DNA of 64,000 nucleotides from positions 2,108,001 through 2,172,000 of the forward strand of contig NZ_BOSG01000001.1 of the NCBI RefSeq assembly GCF_018403225.1, read 5' to 3'. Numbering within the stretch: the stretch's first letter is position 1; each line of letters begins with the position of its first letter. The DNA comes from Paenibacillus sp. J23TS9. GTDB lineage: Bacteria; Bacillota; Bacilli; Paenibacillales; Paenibacillaceae. The notes under the pieces were generated by a model. It saw only the letters and a program-made list of their open reading frames with translations, made no database searches and had not been told where the DNA came from. The position numbers and the translations under genes were made by a program. Below, piece after piece: positions 26,678-35,911 of this stretch.

Positions 26678-28114
26678 TTATTTCACATGAACTCGTTTGA
26701 TGAACAGTGCACTCACAAAACCGATCAAAGCGACAATCATTCCGAACATAAATGCATCTTGAACACCTGTCGTCAAAGCATCCAGCATATTCGGGTTCGC
26801 CGCATGGCTCATATATCGCGTCTGCCCTGCTGTCATAATGCTGACCGCAACCGCGGTACCAATCGCACCGGCAACCTGCTGCAAAGTGTTCATGATGGCC
26901 GTTCCATCCGGATAATACTGCTGCGGAAGCTGATTCAAACCATTGGTTTGCGCTGGCATCATAATCATCGAGATTCCGATCATCAGACAGGTATGAAGTA
27001 CAATGACTAGAAAAATCGCTGAAGTCGGAGTGACACTGGCGAAGAACCAAAGCATCACTGCAGCCACCAGGAAGCCGGGAAATACCAGCCATCTTGGTCC
27101 GTACTTATCAAAAAGACGCCCCATAATCGGTGACATGATACCGTTGATAATTCCACCCGGAAGCATAATCAGACCTGCATAAAATGCTGTTTTGCCGAAT
27201 CCTCTCTGCAGGAACATCGGCAGTACTAACATGGACGATAGAATAATCATCATACTGATGAATACCATCAGGACACCGAGTGTAAACATTGGATATTTGA
27301 ATGCCCGCAAATTGATCATCGGCTGTTTCATCCGCAGTTGACGAAGAGCAAACAGCATAAGTGCTACCACACCAACAGCAAGGGCCACGATAACCTTGGT
27401 GCTTGACCAGCCTCCGCTTCCTTCACCTGCACTGCTGAAGCCGTACACAATACCGCCAAAACCTAGTGAAGACAATAGGATGGATAAAAAATCAATTTTC
27501 GGTTTCGTAATCTTCGAGACATTCTGCATAAAGAAGATACCGCAGACCAGTGACAATACCAGGAATGGCAGCGACAGCCAGAAGATCCAGTGCCAGCTTA
27601 AATGCTCGATAAGCAGTCCGGCAATGGTTGGTCCGATCGCCGGTGCAAACATAATTACCAAACCGATAATACCCATGGCAGCTCCCCTTTTTTCAGGAGG
27701 GAAAATCACCAGGATGGTATTGAACATCAAGGGCAGCATAATACCTGTACCGATAGCCTGAACGACGCGTGCGAGCATCAGCATCTCAAAATTCGGTGCA
27801 AGCGCCGCAATCAGTGTACCCAAAATGGAAAAGATGATCGCTGTGACGAAAAGCTGTCTCGTCGTAAACCATTGTAAAAGCAGACCTGAGACAGGTACAA
27901 GAATACCGAGAGTAAGCAGGTACCCCGTCGTCAGCCACTGCACGGTAGCAGGTTCAATATGCAGCAATGTCATTAAATCACTTAATGCGACATTCAGCGC
28001 TGTTTCACTGAACATCCCAATGAATCCGCTGATCAACAGCGCAATCATGATAGGTATAACTTTAAACTTCTTTTGCTCATGTTGTTCATTCTTTTGATGT
28101 ATGGTTGCTTCCAA
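26678..28114 (-). CDS. DHA2-family multidrug efflux transporter (LmrB-like)
   Basis: 478 residues, fourteen-helix MFS. Motif C-like GFIGMFSETALNVALSDLM near the start and the DHA2 signatures VQWLTTGYLLTLGILVPVSG and RVVQAIGTGIMLPLM are seen. The TTG start has GGGGGAT 6 bases upstream. It follows a TetR gene by 24 bases, the arrangement and length (479) of B. subtilis lmrAB, where LmrB exports lincomycin and related drugs. Proton-driven efflux at the membrane; the true substrate here is inferred only from the pairing. Confidence 0.88.
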   Translation of the reverse strand: MEATIHQKNEQHEQKKFKVIPIMIALLISGFIGMFSETALNVALSDLMTLLHIEPATVQWLTTGYLLTLGILVPVSGLLLQWFTTRQLFVTAIIFSILGTLIAALAPNFEMLMLARVVQAIGTGIMLPLMFNTILVIFPPEKRGAAMGIIGLVIMFAPAIGPTIAGLLIEHLSWHWIFWLSLPFLVLSLVCGIFFMQNVSKITKPKIDFLSILLSSLGFGGIVYGFSSAGEGSGGWSSTKVIVALAVGVVALMLFALRQLRMKQPMINLRAFKYPMFTLGVLMVFISMMIILSSMLVLPMFLQRGFGKTAFYAGLIMLPGGIINGIMSPIMGRLFDKYGPRWLVFPGFLVAAVMLWFFASVTPTSAIFLVIVLHTCLMIGISMIMMPAQTNGLNQLPQQYYPDGTAIMNTLQQVAGAIGTAVAVSIMTAGQTRYMSHAANPNMLDALTTGVQDAFMFGMIVALIGFVSALFIKRVHVK

Positions 28115-28138
28115 AATCTCATCCCCCGTTATGTCTAT

Positions 28139-28732
28139 CTAAGTTTGTGTTCTTCCAAGCATCTCATTCAACAATAAACCGGCGTACTTGGAAATCAATA
28201 AGATATGGCTCGTATCTCTGTTGGTTTGAGCCAATATCAATGAGCCTTCCAGCATAGACAGAAGAACCTCGGCGGTTTCATCCGCCTGCTGCTTCTCCAG
28301 TCCCTCCTTCAAAAGCCTGCTGGATATAATAAATTGCCAGTCAGCAAGCACGGATTGACATGCCTCCCGCAATGAATTGCTAATTGCAGAGGTTTCGACC
28401 GCCATCCAAAAGCTGAATGGGACAAACCCTTCAAAATTGGATTTCAGCGCTTCATCCGCCATATTCTCAATAAACTGCCGCACGGCCTGAACCGGGTCGG
28501 GAACCTTCTCAAATACATCATTCCATTTATCCGCTACAATCAATTTTGTGCGGTGTATGCATTCGAGTGCCAGCTCCTCCTTCCCTTCGGGAAAGTAATA
28601 ATAGAGAGATCCCTTGGGACAGCAGCTTTCTTTAACAATCTGGTTTAAACCCGTTCCATGATAACCCTGCTTGAAAAACAGCTTGGAAGCTGTATCCACG
28701 ATGGATTCACGCGAATTGGGCTTGCCTACCAT
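28139..28732 (-). CDS. TetR/AcrR-family repressor (LmrA/YxaF-like)
   Basis: 197 residues. The N-terminal HTH is TASKLFFKQGYHGTGLNQIVKE, then KGSLYYYFPEGKEELAL; the C-terminal ligand domain is helical. GGAGGTG precedes the ATG. It heads the operon with the drug exporter, so it most likely represses both genes and is released by an exported drug. A candidate operator straddles its promoter. Similarity to B. subtilis LmrA and YxaF is by the HTH wording and gene order. Confidence 0.9.
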   Translation of the reverse strand: MVGKPNSRESIVDTASKLFFKQGYHGTGLNQIVKESCCPKGSLYYYFPEGKEELALECIHRTKLIVADKWNDVFEKVPDPVQAVRQFIENMADEALKSNFEGFVPFSFWMAVETSAISNSLREACQSVLADWQFIISSRLLKEGLEKQQADETAEVLLSMLEGSLILAQTNRDTSHILLISKYAGLLLNEMLGRTQT

Positions 28733-28750
28733 TATTGTTCACCTCCCAAT

Positions 28751-28801
28751 TATAACGATCGGTCTATATATTATAAAGGATTCTAGAGGACAGTTGTCAA
28801 C
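28751..28801 (-). promoter_or_regulatory. Promoter and LmrA/YxaF-like operator of the efflux operon
   Basis: Minus strand: consensus -35 TTGACA (28796-28801) and -10 TATAAT (28771-28776), 19 bases apart. Immediately downstream, ATAGACCGATCGTTATA (about 28752-28770) keeps the ATAGACC...TC..TAT core I recall for LmrA/YxaF boxes in Bacillus, with about three differences. Confidence 0.6.
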
Positions 28802-28836
28802 TATTTTTAATTGACAGTCATGCTGGTAAATGATGA

Positions 28837-28864
28837 AAAAAAAAGCCCATGCAGCGCATGGACG
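28837..28864 (-). terminator. Terminator of the 5-oxoproline operon
   Basis: CCATGC / GCATGG stem with a 3-base loop and a run of nine or more T on the minus strand, just beyond the pcp stop. Confidence 0.8.
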
Positions 28865-28876
28865 ATATTAATCAAA

Positions 28877-29494
28877 CTATTTAATAAGCGTATGTACCAT
28901 TGTTATCAAGCCCTTTAGCATGGTTTCATGGGAAAGCGAAGGCAGATTCGGCTTACTCGCGGCCATCTCTTCCGATGCCGGGAAATGGACAAATCCGCCT
29001 GCGATTGGAAGCTGATGAATTCGGATGTAATCAAGAAGAGCATACATCGTATTGTTGCATATGAATGTCCCCGCCGAATAGGAGATGGAGGCTGGAATAC
29101 CTTGCTCTCTCATGGTTTCAATCATCTCGCGGACCGGTAAACGGGTAAACAAACCATCCGGGCCTTCCGGGTTTACATATTCGTTATAAGGACGAACACC
29201 TTTATTATCTGAAACCGTGGATTCCTTTGGTACTTCTTTGAGATTGATGGCTATTTGCTCCGGAGTAATTGAAGTCCGGCCTGAGGCTAATCCACAGCAA
29301 ATGACAGCATCCGGTTGTATGGATTCGATCGAATGAATCAGATTTTCCGAACATTCATCGAAAACTACCGGCAGCATCAGGGTATAAATTTCTGCACCCT
29401 CAAAAGATTGCTTTTCCATGTCTTCGATCAATCTTTGCGTCGGGTTAATCGTATCGCCGCCAAAGGGTTCGAATGCCGTGATCAGAATTTTCAT
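28877..29494 (-). CDS. pcp: Pyroglutamyl-peptidase I
   Basis: 205 residues, peptidase family C15. It removes N-terminal pyroglutamate (5-oxoproline) from peptides in the cytoplasm. The catalytic triad is readable: Glu in SITPEQIAINL, Cys in SYSAGTFICNNTMY, His in GGFVHFPASEE. The start MKILITAFEPFGGDTINPT is typical. It is the last gene after pxpB, pxpC and pxpA. The operon thus frees 5-oxoproline and then opens it to glutamate. Confidence 0.96.
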   Translation of the reverse strand: MKILITAFEPFGGDTINPTQRLIEDMEKQSFEGAEIYTLMLPVVFDECSENLIHSIESIQPDAVICCGLASGRTSITPEQIAINLKEVPKESTVSDNKGVRPYNEYVNPEGPDGLFTRLPVREMIETMREQGIPASISYSAGTFICNNTMYALLDYIRIHQLPIAGGFVHFPASEEMAASKPNLPSLSHETMLKGLITMVHTLIK

Positions 29495-29515
29495 ATAAAT
29501 CCCCCCTTATTTTGT

Positions 29516-30271
29516 TTACAAAGCTTGAACCAATACCTGCTCTTGGTTGAGTGCAGCCCGCAGCATTTGGGCAAAAGAAAGAGCCTGTGTTCCATCTCCA
29601 TGGATGCACACCGTATCCGCCGTGATAGCCACCTTTTTGCCGCTCACCGCCGTGACGCATCCTTCTTTCACCATTTGCAGCACCTGCTTCACCGCCAGTT
29701 CCGGATTCTCAATTAATGAACCCGCCATGCTTCTTGGTGTCAGTGTTCCATCATCCTGATAGGTCCGGTCCGCAAATACTTCCTGAGCCGTTTGCAGGCC
29801 GGTTGTTCTGCCCGCTTGAATCATCTCGCTTCCCGCGAGACCGAATAAAATGAGGGTGGGATCAATAGCATAGACGGCTTCTGCAATGGCTTCCGCGACC
29901 GTTCTATCCACCGCTGCCATATTATACAGCGCCCCATGTGCCTTGACATGCCGCATATTACCGCCTTCCTGCCTTACAAATGCCTGCAGCGCCCCAATTT
30001 GGTAGGTTACCATGTCAAAGACATCTTCCGGAGACACGTCCATCCGGCGCCTTCCGAATCCGGCCAAGTCCGGGAGTCCCGGATGAGCCCCCACTGCGAT
30101 CCCTTTGCTGACAGCCAGACGCACTGTTTTTCTCATGACAGAAGGATCTCCCGCATGGAAGCCGCATGCTATATTGGCCGACGTAATCTCATTCATCATG
30201 TCCGCATCCGTTCCCAGGACATATCGTCCAAAGCTTTCGCCCATATCACAATTCAAATCCAGCCGCAGCAT
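29516..30271 (-). CDS. pxpA: 5-oxoprolinase subunit A (LamB/YcsF family)
   Basis: 251 residues. LDLNCDMGESFGRYVLGTDA at the N-terminus and ACGFHAGDPSVMRKTVRLA are family signatures. With PxpB and PxpC it forms the ATP-dependent 5-oxoprolinase that converts 5-oxo-L-proline to L-glutamate. GGAGGGG lies before the ATG. The start overlaps the end of pxpC by 26 bases, so it is translationally coupled. pcp follows 22 bases downstream. Confidence 0.95.
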   Translation of the reverse strand: MLRLDLNCDMGESFGRYVLGTDADMMNEITSANIACGFHAGDPSVMRKTVRLAVSKGIAVGAHPGLPDLAGFGRRRMDVSPEDVFDMVTYQIGALQAFVRQEGGNMRHVKAHGALYNMAAVDRTVAEAIAEAVYAIDPTLILFGLAGSEMIQAGRTTGLQTAQEVFADRTYQDDGTLTPRSMAGSLIENPELAVKQVLQMVKEGCVTAVSGKKVAITADTVCIHGDGTQALSFAQMLRAALNQEQVLVQAL

Positions 30272-31274
30272 GGAACCCCTCCCTTAACCGGTAATCAATC
30301 ATGCTTTTCATCAGCTTCATCTTACGGGCCTGTTCAAAATAGAGCCCTTCCGATTCGGACTGCGAAATTTCATGAAAGCGGATGCTCCCCCCGGGAGGCA
30401 GCTGGGCAACCCTAGACAGATCCACCGAAGCAACCTGCGCTATTTTCGGATAGCCTCCCAGCGTCTGTCTGTCTGCCATAAGAATAATAGGCTGCCCATC
30501 AGCAGGGACCTGCACGGTGCCTACAGCTACCCCCTCGGAAACATACTCGCGCGGCGTCACAAGCTGTAACTGCGGCCCTTTTAACCGATATCCCATCCGG
30601 TCTGATTCCGGTTTGACGATATACTCATCTTGAAATAATCGCTCTTGCGCCAAGCTGCTGAAATCACCATATTTGCGTCCTCTCGTTACTCTAACGATTT
30701 GATGAGGATGGCCGTAAGTGTAACGGGGAGATGCTGACCAATCCACGGATTGGAACGGATACTCCGCATTCCATACGGATGACCACATGCACCGGGTTTC
30801 AAACGCAGTGTGTTTCACCTGAAGAACATCCCCAGATTGCAACGCTCTCCCTTTCAAGCCTCCGATTTCGGCGCGCATATACGTGCTGCGACTTCCCATG
30901 ACTTCAGGCACATCGATTCCGCCTAAGACGGCTACATACGAACGGCAGCCGGAAACCGGGCGTTTAAATGTAAGCTCGCTTCCTTTACGGAAGATCACCG
31001 GCCGCCACATCGGCACAGAGATACCACTACTTTCAGGAGCCAAATCCGCTCCAGTTATGGAGGCTAGCGTATCCCGAAGGAATCTTATTGAAAAACCGGA
31101 CCATGTTATTTCCAGCAGCGCTTCTCCTCCATCATTTCCCGCCAGCCAATTGGCAAGGCTGCACGCATAGCTATCCATAGCTCCTGAGCTGCTGATCCCA
31201 TATTTTCCGTAGCCCTTCCTCCCCAGATCCTGAACAGTTGCAAGCAAGCCGCGCTTCAATACTTCCAGGCTCAT
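30246..31274 (-). CDS. pxpC: 5-oxoprolinase subunit C (biotin-dependent carboxyltransferase-like)
   Basis: 342 residues, the KipA/AHS2 family. Its start LEVLKRGLLATVQDLGRKGYGKYGISSSGAMD (residues 3-34) is diagnostic, as is the later GYPKIAQVASVDL. It partners PxpB in the ATP-dependent ring opening of 5-oxoproline. Its ATG overlaps the pxpB stop (ATGA). B. subtilis KipA belongs to the same family, but complete pxpABC clustering with pcp makes the 5-oxoprolinase role more likely. Confidence 0.95.
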   Translation of the reverse strand: MSLEVLKRGLLATVQDLGRKGYGKYGISSSGAMDSYACSLANWLAGNDGGEALLEITWSGFSIRFLRDTLASITGADLAPESSGISVPMWRPVIFRKGSELTFKRPVSGCRSYVAVLGGIDVPEVMGSRSTYMRAEIGGLKGRALQSGDVLQVKHTAFETRCMWSSVWNAEYPFQSVDWSASPRYTYGHPHQIVRVTRGRKYGDFSSLAQERLFQDEYIVKPESDRMGYRLKGPQLQLVTPREYVSEGVAVGTVQVPADGQPIILMADRQTLGGYPKIAQVASVDLSRVAQLPPGGSIRFHEISQSESEGLYFEQARKMKLMKSMIDYRLREGFHAAAGFEL

Positions 31275-31984
31275 TTTCGTCCACCTGCCAAACGGGTATA
31301 TTCAGAAAAACTAACGGCTTTGAAACGAATCCACTGACCACTCTTTAGAAGAACCGGCGGATCCTGATCCGGCCGGAATAAAGCAAGTGGCGTTCGTCCG
31401 ATGATCTGCCATCCCCCCGGCGTTTCCAGCGGATAAATACCCGTTTGCGTGCCAGCTATTCCGATGGATCCTGCCGGTATACGGAGTCTTGGGGTCGTCT
31501 TTCTTGGAGCAGCTATACTTTCCGGTATACCTCCAAGATAAGGAAAACCCGGTGCAAAACCTAGTGCGTAGACCAGAAGATCCTGCCCTGTATGAATCTT
31601 GATGACGTCCTCTTCATCCAGTCCATTCGCTTCGGCAACATAGGCAAGGTCCGGCCCGTACTCACCACCATAACAAACCGGAATTTCGATAGTCTCCCGC
31701 TCCGTTGCGGGGACCGTTTCCATGTTCTGCAGCAGCCCAGCCACTATTGTACGGACGAATTCAAAAGCTGTCCCGCCGTCAGCAGGTTGATTTAGATGAA
31801 GCGGGTCATAATAGACGGTTAGCGTTGTAAAGGAAGGCACACACTCCTGAAAACCGGGAAACGGATGCTGCTCCAGACGGAAGGCTGCTGCCTGGACCAA
31901 CGAATTCGTGCTTTCATCTATGTTCTCGCCGAATTGTATCAACAATGCCGAATCCCCCATGGCATCAATGATAAGCTGCTTCAT
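31271..31984 (-). CDS. pxpB: 5-oxoprolinase subunit B (KipI/AHS1 family)
   Basis: 237 residues. Family hallmarks are present: PVCYGGEYGPDLAYVAE, YALGFAPGFPYLGGIPE and ETPGGWQIIGRTPLALF. The enzyme acts with PxpC and PxpA. The first gene of the four-gene pxpB-pxpC-pxpA-pcp operon. A KipI-like kinase-inhibitor role is possible for the family but less likely in this context. Confidence 0.95.
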   Translation of the reverse strand: MKQLIIDAMGDSALLIQFGENIDESTNSLVQAAAFRLEQHPFPGFQECVPSFTTLTVYYDPLHLNQPADGGTAFEFVRTIVAGLLQNMETVPATERETIEIPVCYGGEYGPDLAYVAEANGLDEEDVIKIHTGQDLLVYALGFAPGFPYLGGIPESIAAPRKTTPRLRIPAGSIGIAGTQTGIYPLETPGGWQIIGRTPLALFRPDQDPPVLLKSGQWIRFKAVSFSEYTRLAGGRK

Positions 31985-32117
31985 CTCGGACCCTCGCTTT
32001 CTGTAACCGCATTTTGAAATATCCTTGCGTACATGTCTATTCTTCTATTTTAGGGTTGTTCTGCGGATTATGGCAATCCTTTGACGCAAATATAGGAGTA
32101 ACAAGACTTATCCTGAA

Positions 32118-32146
32118 CAAAAAAGACTGCCAGCAGGCAGCCTTTT
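32118..32146. terminator. Short hairpin between YitT and pxpB
   Basis: CTGCC AGCA GGCAG with A-rich left and T-rich right flanks. A modest stem, probably a second terminator behind the yitT gene. The rest of 31985-32223 shows no gene. Confidence 0.5.
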
Positions 32147-32173
32147 CAGGGATAGTCCAATCATATATAGGAA

Positions 32174-32201
32174 CAAAAAAGTCTGATGCTTATCAGGCTT
32201 T
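32174..32201 (-). terminator. Terminator of the YitT-family gene
   Basis: AGTCTGAT / ATCAGGCT (one G-U) with a 4-base loop and a six-T run on the minus strand, 25 bases after the stop. Confidence 0.75.
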
Positions 32202-32223
32202 GTGTTCGAGACGTTGTCACTTG

Positions 32224-33063
32224 TTATTTTGCTAAATCAATAAATCCTTCACCAAAAACATCTCTCACATCATGGATCGTGATGAATGCTTCCTTGTCCA
32301 CTGATTTCACGATTTTTTTAAGTGTCGGCACTTCCTGTTTGTTAATGACAACGTAAAGTACTTCTTTCGGTGCTTTTGTGTAATATCCATAACCCGGAAA
32401 AACGGTCACGCCGCGTTCCATCACGCAGTTAATCTCCTTGGCAATATGGTCGTATTCCTTGGATATAATCGTCACGGCTTTACGCGGATTAAGACCTTCG
32501 ATAATAAATTCCATCACCTTCGTACCGACAAACAACATGATGATGGTCAGCATAAGGCTTTGAGCTCCGATGATGAAGAACGACGAGAACGCCACGATCA
32601 GATCAAAAAAGAGCAGTGCATAGCTGATATTCCAGTCCCAGTACTTATGAGCAATCCGCGCCAAAATCACGCTTCCCGCAGTGGTTCCGCCTGCCCGAAC
32701 GATGAGACCAATGCCTACACCGGCAAAAACCCCGCCGAATATGGCATTCAGCAGCAGCTCGTTTGATGCGAGTGTCCATCCTTCAGTCAGATGCAGGAAC
32801 AGAGAATTGAACACAATGGCAATGACCGTGTATAAGGTCGTCTGTTTATCCAGAAACTTATAACCCACAAGCAGCAGGATTGCGTTCAGAATCAGATTCA
32901 CCAGACCCGGTGACCATTGGAACAGATAGTAGAGAATAATGGTAATCCCTGTGACCCCGCCCTCGGACAGATCATGCGGAATCACGAACAGATTGATGTC
33001 GAGCGCAAAAATAAATGAACCGGCAATAATTAAAAAGATATCTGCAATAATTTTTCTATTCAT
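32224..33063 (-). CDS. YitT-family membrane protein (DUF161/DUF2179)
   Basis: 279 residues from the ATG at 33063, with GGGAAGG about 6 bases upstream (a TTG 15 bases earlier has no site). Five to six membrane segments with the family signature PHDLSEGGVTGITIILYYLF and GVGIGLIVRAGGTTAGSVILAR. Then a cytoplasmic DUF2179 domain (ISKEYDHIAKEINCVMERGVTVFPGYGYYT). Function unknown. A canonical member, unlike the divergent one at 8771. Single-gene transcript. Confidence 0.9.
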   Translation of the reverse strand: MNRKIIADIFLIIAGSFIFALDINLFVIPHDLSEGGVTGITIILYYLFQWSPGLVNLILNAILLLVGYKFLDKQTTLYTVIAIVFNSLFLHLTEGWTLASNELLLNAIFGGVFAGVGIGLIVRAGGTTAGSVILARIAHKYWDWNISYALLFFDLIVAFSSFFIIGAQSLMLTIIMLFVGTKVMEFIIEGLNPRKAVTIISKEYDHIAKEINCVMERGVTVFPGYGYYTKAPKEVLYVVINKQEVPTLKKIVKSVDKEAFITIHDVRDVFGEGFIDLAK

Positions 33064-33212
33064 AGGATGCCTTCCCAACAGTTGATATTCTTATCTTAAA
33101 AGACGCAACCTTCATATTTTATAAGGTTTGTCCGAGTTTCGTCAATATGAAAGATATATAATAGATAAAAAAAATCCGCGGTAGCCGCGGATAACAGGAT
33201 GAGTCCTCTATA

Positions 33213-34175
33213 TTATTTTGGAGACGTGATTGATACGGTATTCGAAGTACCGTCCCATTGAACGGAATAACCTGAAAGCTCCGAGAAGTTTCTCAACGGG
33301 AGCATCAATGAATTTTCACGATTTTTTGAAGCCGTAATTTTCACATTTTTACCGTTAACTGTTGCCTGTTCGGATAATGCTTTATGGACAATGGTTCGGG
33401 TTCCAATCTTTATGGTGGCTGTTTTTGTCTGGTCGTTCCACAGCACCTCCCCGCCCAGTAATTCAATGCATGCTCGTAAAGGAATATAAATCCGGGAATC
33501 GTACAGGACTATATCATTTCGCAATGCCGCTTCCCTGTTGTCGATCAACAGCCTCCCCTCAAATTTCTGCTCACCTATACGATAGCCAGATTTTTGAGCG
33601 ATATCTTCAAATGAAAGCTTAGACGATGTAATAATGGCAGTAGTATGAACCTTTACCTGTGCAAAAAGCCAATGAATATCATCGTTATACATGCGGATAC
33701 ATCCGGCGCTGACATACTTCCCAATGGAATTTTTATTGCTGTTTCCATGGATTGCATATGTCGTTCCATTCGTTCCGTTTACATCCAGCCCGATCCAGCG
33801 GTCGCCGAGCGGATTTCTTGGATCTCCTCCCGGAATTTTTTCTTTGTAATACGGACGGTTTTTAATCTTATTGACAATCTCAAAGCTGCCTTCCGGCGTG
33901 AGTGACGGGGTTTTGCCGGTGGCTACGGGAAATTCCCTGATTAGGGATCCATTTTGAAAAAAAGCCAGTTTATTCGTTTTTTTGTTGACGATAATGAGAT
34001 CACTGCCCACACGTTGTGTGTCCGCATGCACAGGCGCGGGGATGATCCAGCCCAATAGCAAAATGAGTAGCATGGCTGCGAATGGGCGAAGACGAGTATG
34101 CAGAGTGAGAGAGCCTCCTTTCTTCGTTCGGTTAATAGCCATTATATGGGGGACTAAGGGTGTCCTATCACTCAT
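33213..34175 (-). CDS. Exported L,D-transpeptidase with copper amine oxidase N-type domain
   Basis: YkuD-fold catalytic domain (from about residue 58 of the longest frame) with the signature YAIHGN...KYVSAGCIRMYN. The Cys is the nucleophile that makes 3-3 crosslinks in peptidoglycan. A C-terminal stalk-like domain follows (LLIDNREAALRNDIVLYDSRIYIPLRA ... LPLRNFSEL), common in Paenibacillus wall proteins. A signal peptide ends near PAPVHA. The coordinate given is the longest frame. The only strong ribosome site, AAAGGAGG (34114-34121), points instead to a CTG codon at 34101-34103, which would give a compact signal peptide. Confidence 0.88.
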   Translation of the reverse strand: MSDRTPLVPHIMAINRTKKGGSLTLHTRLRPFAAMLLILLLGWIIPAPVHADTQRVGSDLIIVNKKTNKLAFFQNGSLIREFPVATGKTPSLTPEGSFEIVNKIKNRPYYKEKIPGGDPRNPLGDRWIGLDVNGTNGTTYAIHGNSNKNSIGKYVSAGCIRMYNDDIHWLFAQVKVHTTAIITSSKLSFEDIAQKSGYRIGEQKFEGRLLIDNREAALRNDIVLYDSRIYIPLRACIELLGGEVLWNDQTKTATIKIGTRTIVHKALSEQATVNGKNVKITASKNRENSLMLPLRNFSELSGYSVQWDGTSNTVSITSPK

Positions 34176-34320
34176 TCATGTGTAATGATGTGGAATTGTT
34201 TAAGACAGGAAAATTTTATGAGGAAAATGTAATTTTCATGAAATGAAAGTAGTTTTTCTTGTGTTTATTCATATCGAGTACTAAAATATATACTTGTTCA
34301 TTTATTAAGGAGGAAAAAGA

Positions 34321-35367
34321 ATGTCACCTGTCCATTCAACTACCAGCCGTCCTCCAACTAAAAAAACATTTTGGTTGGCGATGCTGTTCGTTCTTATCGC
34401 GATCATCGGCCTGCTTTATGTCAAATGGTGGCCCTATTACCATAAAGCATTTTCGGCAGCTTCCAAGCATTCGATCGGCTCATCCATATTGGGTATGGAA
34501 CAGGATGGACCATCCTGGCACTCCGCCCTGCAATATGCAAAGGCATACTTCAAATCCGTGTGGAAAGCCGCTGTACTCGGTATCTTGCTCGGGTCTTTAG
34601 TGCAGGTCCTTTTGCCAGTGCAATGGCTGTATCAAAAACTCGGCAAAGCCGGCTTCAAGAGCACTCTGATCGGGGGCGTCTCCTCGTTGCCTGGCATGAT
34701 GTGCACATGCTGCGCAGCTCCTATTGCAAGCGGACTCCGCAAACGCAATGTTTCCATCGGGGCTGCTCTGGCCTTCTGGCTCGGCAATCCCCTGCTCAAC
34801 CCGGCAACACTGATCTTCATGGCATTTGTATTGTCCTGGAAGTTTACGCTGATGCGGATTGTGTTTGGTCTTGTAGTTACGTTTGGCGTCAGCTATTTTG
34901 CCAATCGTTTTGCAGGAAAAACTGAGGTTAACGGATCCATCGCAAATATTCCTGATGAAACAGCAGAACAAGCTCCCTTTTTGACCCGCTGGCTTAAAAG
35001 TTTGGGAACGATGATTATTAGTGTCGTACCTGCTTATCTGATTGCGGTATTACTGCTCGGAGCATTCCAGTCTAACATGTTTCCAGTGTGGGTTAGCGGA
35101 GGTATTGCAGCCATTATTGTGTTCGCGATTGTCGGCACGTTGTTCGTCATACCGACAGCTGCAGAGATTCCAATTATCCAATCCTTCCTCATGCTTGGCA
35201 TAGGGACAGGCCCGGCTGCAGCTTTACTCGTAACTCTGCCTGCAATCAGTCTCCCGTCCGTACTCATCGTCGGCAGGGCTTTCCCGAAAAAAGTACTGGC
35301 GTTTGTTATTGGCTCCGTCGTCGTTGCGGGGTTTGTTAGTGGTTTGATCGGGGCATGGATCTTATAG
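34321..35367 (+). CDS. ArsP/YraQ-type permease (DUF318)
   Basis: 348 residues with about eight to ten membrane segments. The family hallmark MCTCCAAPIASGLRKRNVSIGAALAFWLGNPLLNP (around residues 127-162) contains the paired cysteines implicated in thiol or arsenical chemistry. Some members (ArsP) export trivalent organoarsenicals; most are uncharacterised. AAGGAGG precedes the ATG. It is a single gene with no ars genes nearby, so I assign only the permease family. Confidence 0.85.
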   Translation: MSPVHSTTSRPPTKKTFWLAMLFVLIAIIGLLYVKWWPYYHKAFSAASKHSIGSSILGMEQDGPSWHSALQYAKAYFKSVWKAAVLGILLGSLVQVLLPVQWLYQKLGKAGFKSTLIGGVSSLPGMMCTCCAAPIASGLRKRNVSIGAALAFWLGNPLLNPATLIFMAFVLSWKFTLMRIVFGLVVTFGVSYFANRFAGKTEVNGSIANIPDETAEQAPFLTRWLKSLGTMIISVVPAYLIAVLLLGAFQSNMFPVWVSGGIAAIIVFAIVGTLFVIPTAAEIPIIQSFLMLGIGTGPAAALLVTLPAISLPSVLIVGRAFPKKVLAFVIGSVVVAGFVSGLIGAWIL

Positions 35368-35382
35368 AATGTTACCAGTCAG

Positions 35383-35421
35383 AAAAAAGGCATCTGCAGC
35401 GTCTGCCGCAGATGCCTTTTT
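35383..35421. terminator. Bidirectional terminator after the permease
   Basis: AAAAGGCATCTGC / GCAGATGCCTTTT, a 13-bp stem with T-runs on both strands, between the convergent permease and MarR genes. Confidence 0.9.
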
Positions 35422-35469
35422 AATTTTATAGTGATGAAATATTTATGGATAGTGTTGAGTTGGTAACCG

Positions 35470-35895
35470 TTACTTAAGTACTTCCTGCAGCTTTTGAAGT
35501 TCTGATAACATATTTGTCAATTCTACAAGTGATAAATTCGCATGATACTTTTCCGAAACTTGTTTATTAAATGCTTCCATTTCTTTTTTATAAAGCAGCC
35601 CTTTTTCGCCTAATTCAATTGAAAATATGCGCTTATCTTCTGCATGTTGTTTTCTAATTATATAGCCTTCCTTTTCAAGTTTTGCTAACTGTTGACTTAC
35701 AGCACTTTTTGTAACATCCATTTTTTCAGCTAACTCTGAAGGAGAGGAGAAAGGATGCCGAATTGCTAATGTTAATAGCACATATTGCTGATTATTTAAT
35801 TTAAAATTCGTATAGGCTCTTTCTTTCTTTTCAAGCGTCATCCATATATTTTCCAATGTTTGATTAATTTGCTCAGCTATATTTTTATCTTTCAT
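35470..35895 (-). CDS. MarR-family transcriptional regulator
   Basis: 141 residues from the ATG at 35895 (AGGTGAGG upstream; an in-frame GTG is 15 bases earlier). Winged HTH is clear: PSELAEKMDVTKSAVSQQLAKLEKEGYI, followed by the wing RKQHAEDKRIFSIELGEKG. It follows a small membrane protein gene after about 16 bases. The pair is markedly more AT-rich than the surroundings, which suggests acquisition by transfer. A perfect 24-bp palindrome at the operon's promoter is its probable operator. Confidence 0.9.
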   Translation of the reverse strand: MKDKNIAEQINQTLENIWMTLEKKERAYTNFKLNNQQYVLLTLAIRHPFSSPSELAEKMDVTKSAVSQQLAKLEKEGYIIRKQHAEDKRIFSIELGEKGLLYKKEMEAFNKQVSEKYHANLSLVELTNMLSELQKLQEVLK

Positions 35896-35911
35896 GCTTT
35901 TGTCCCTCACC

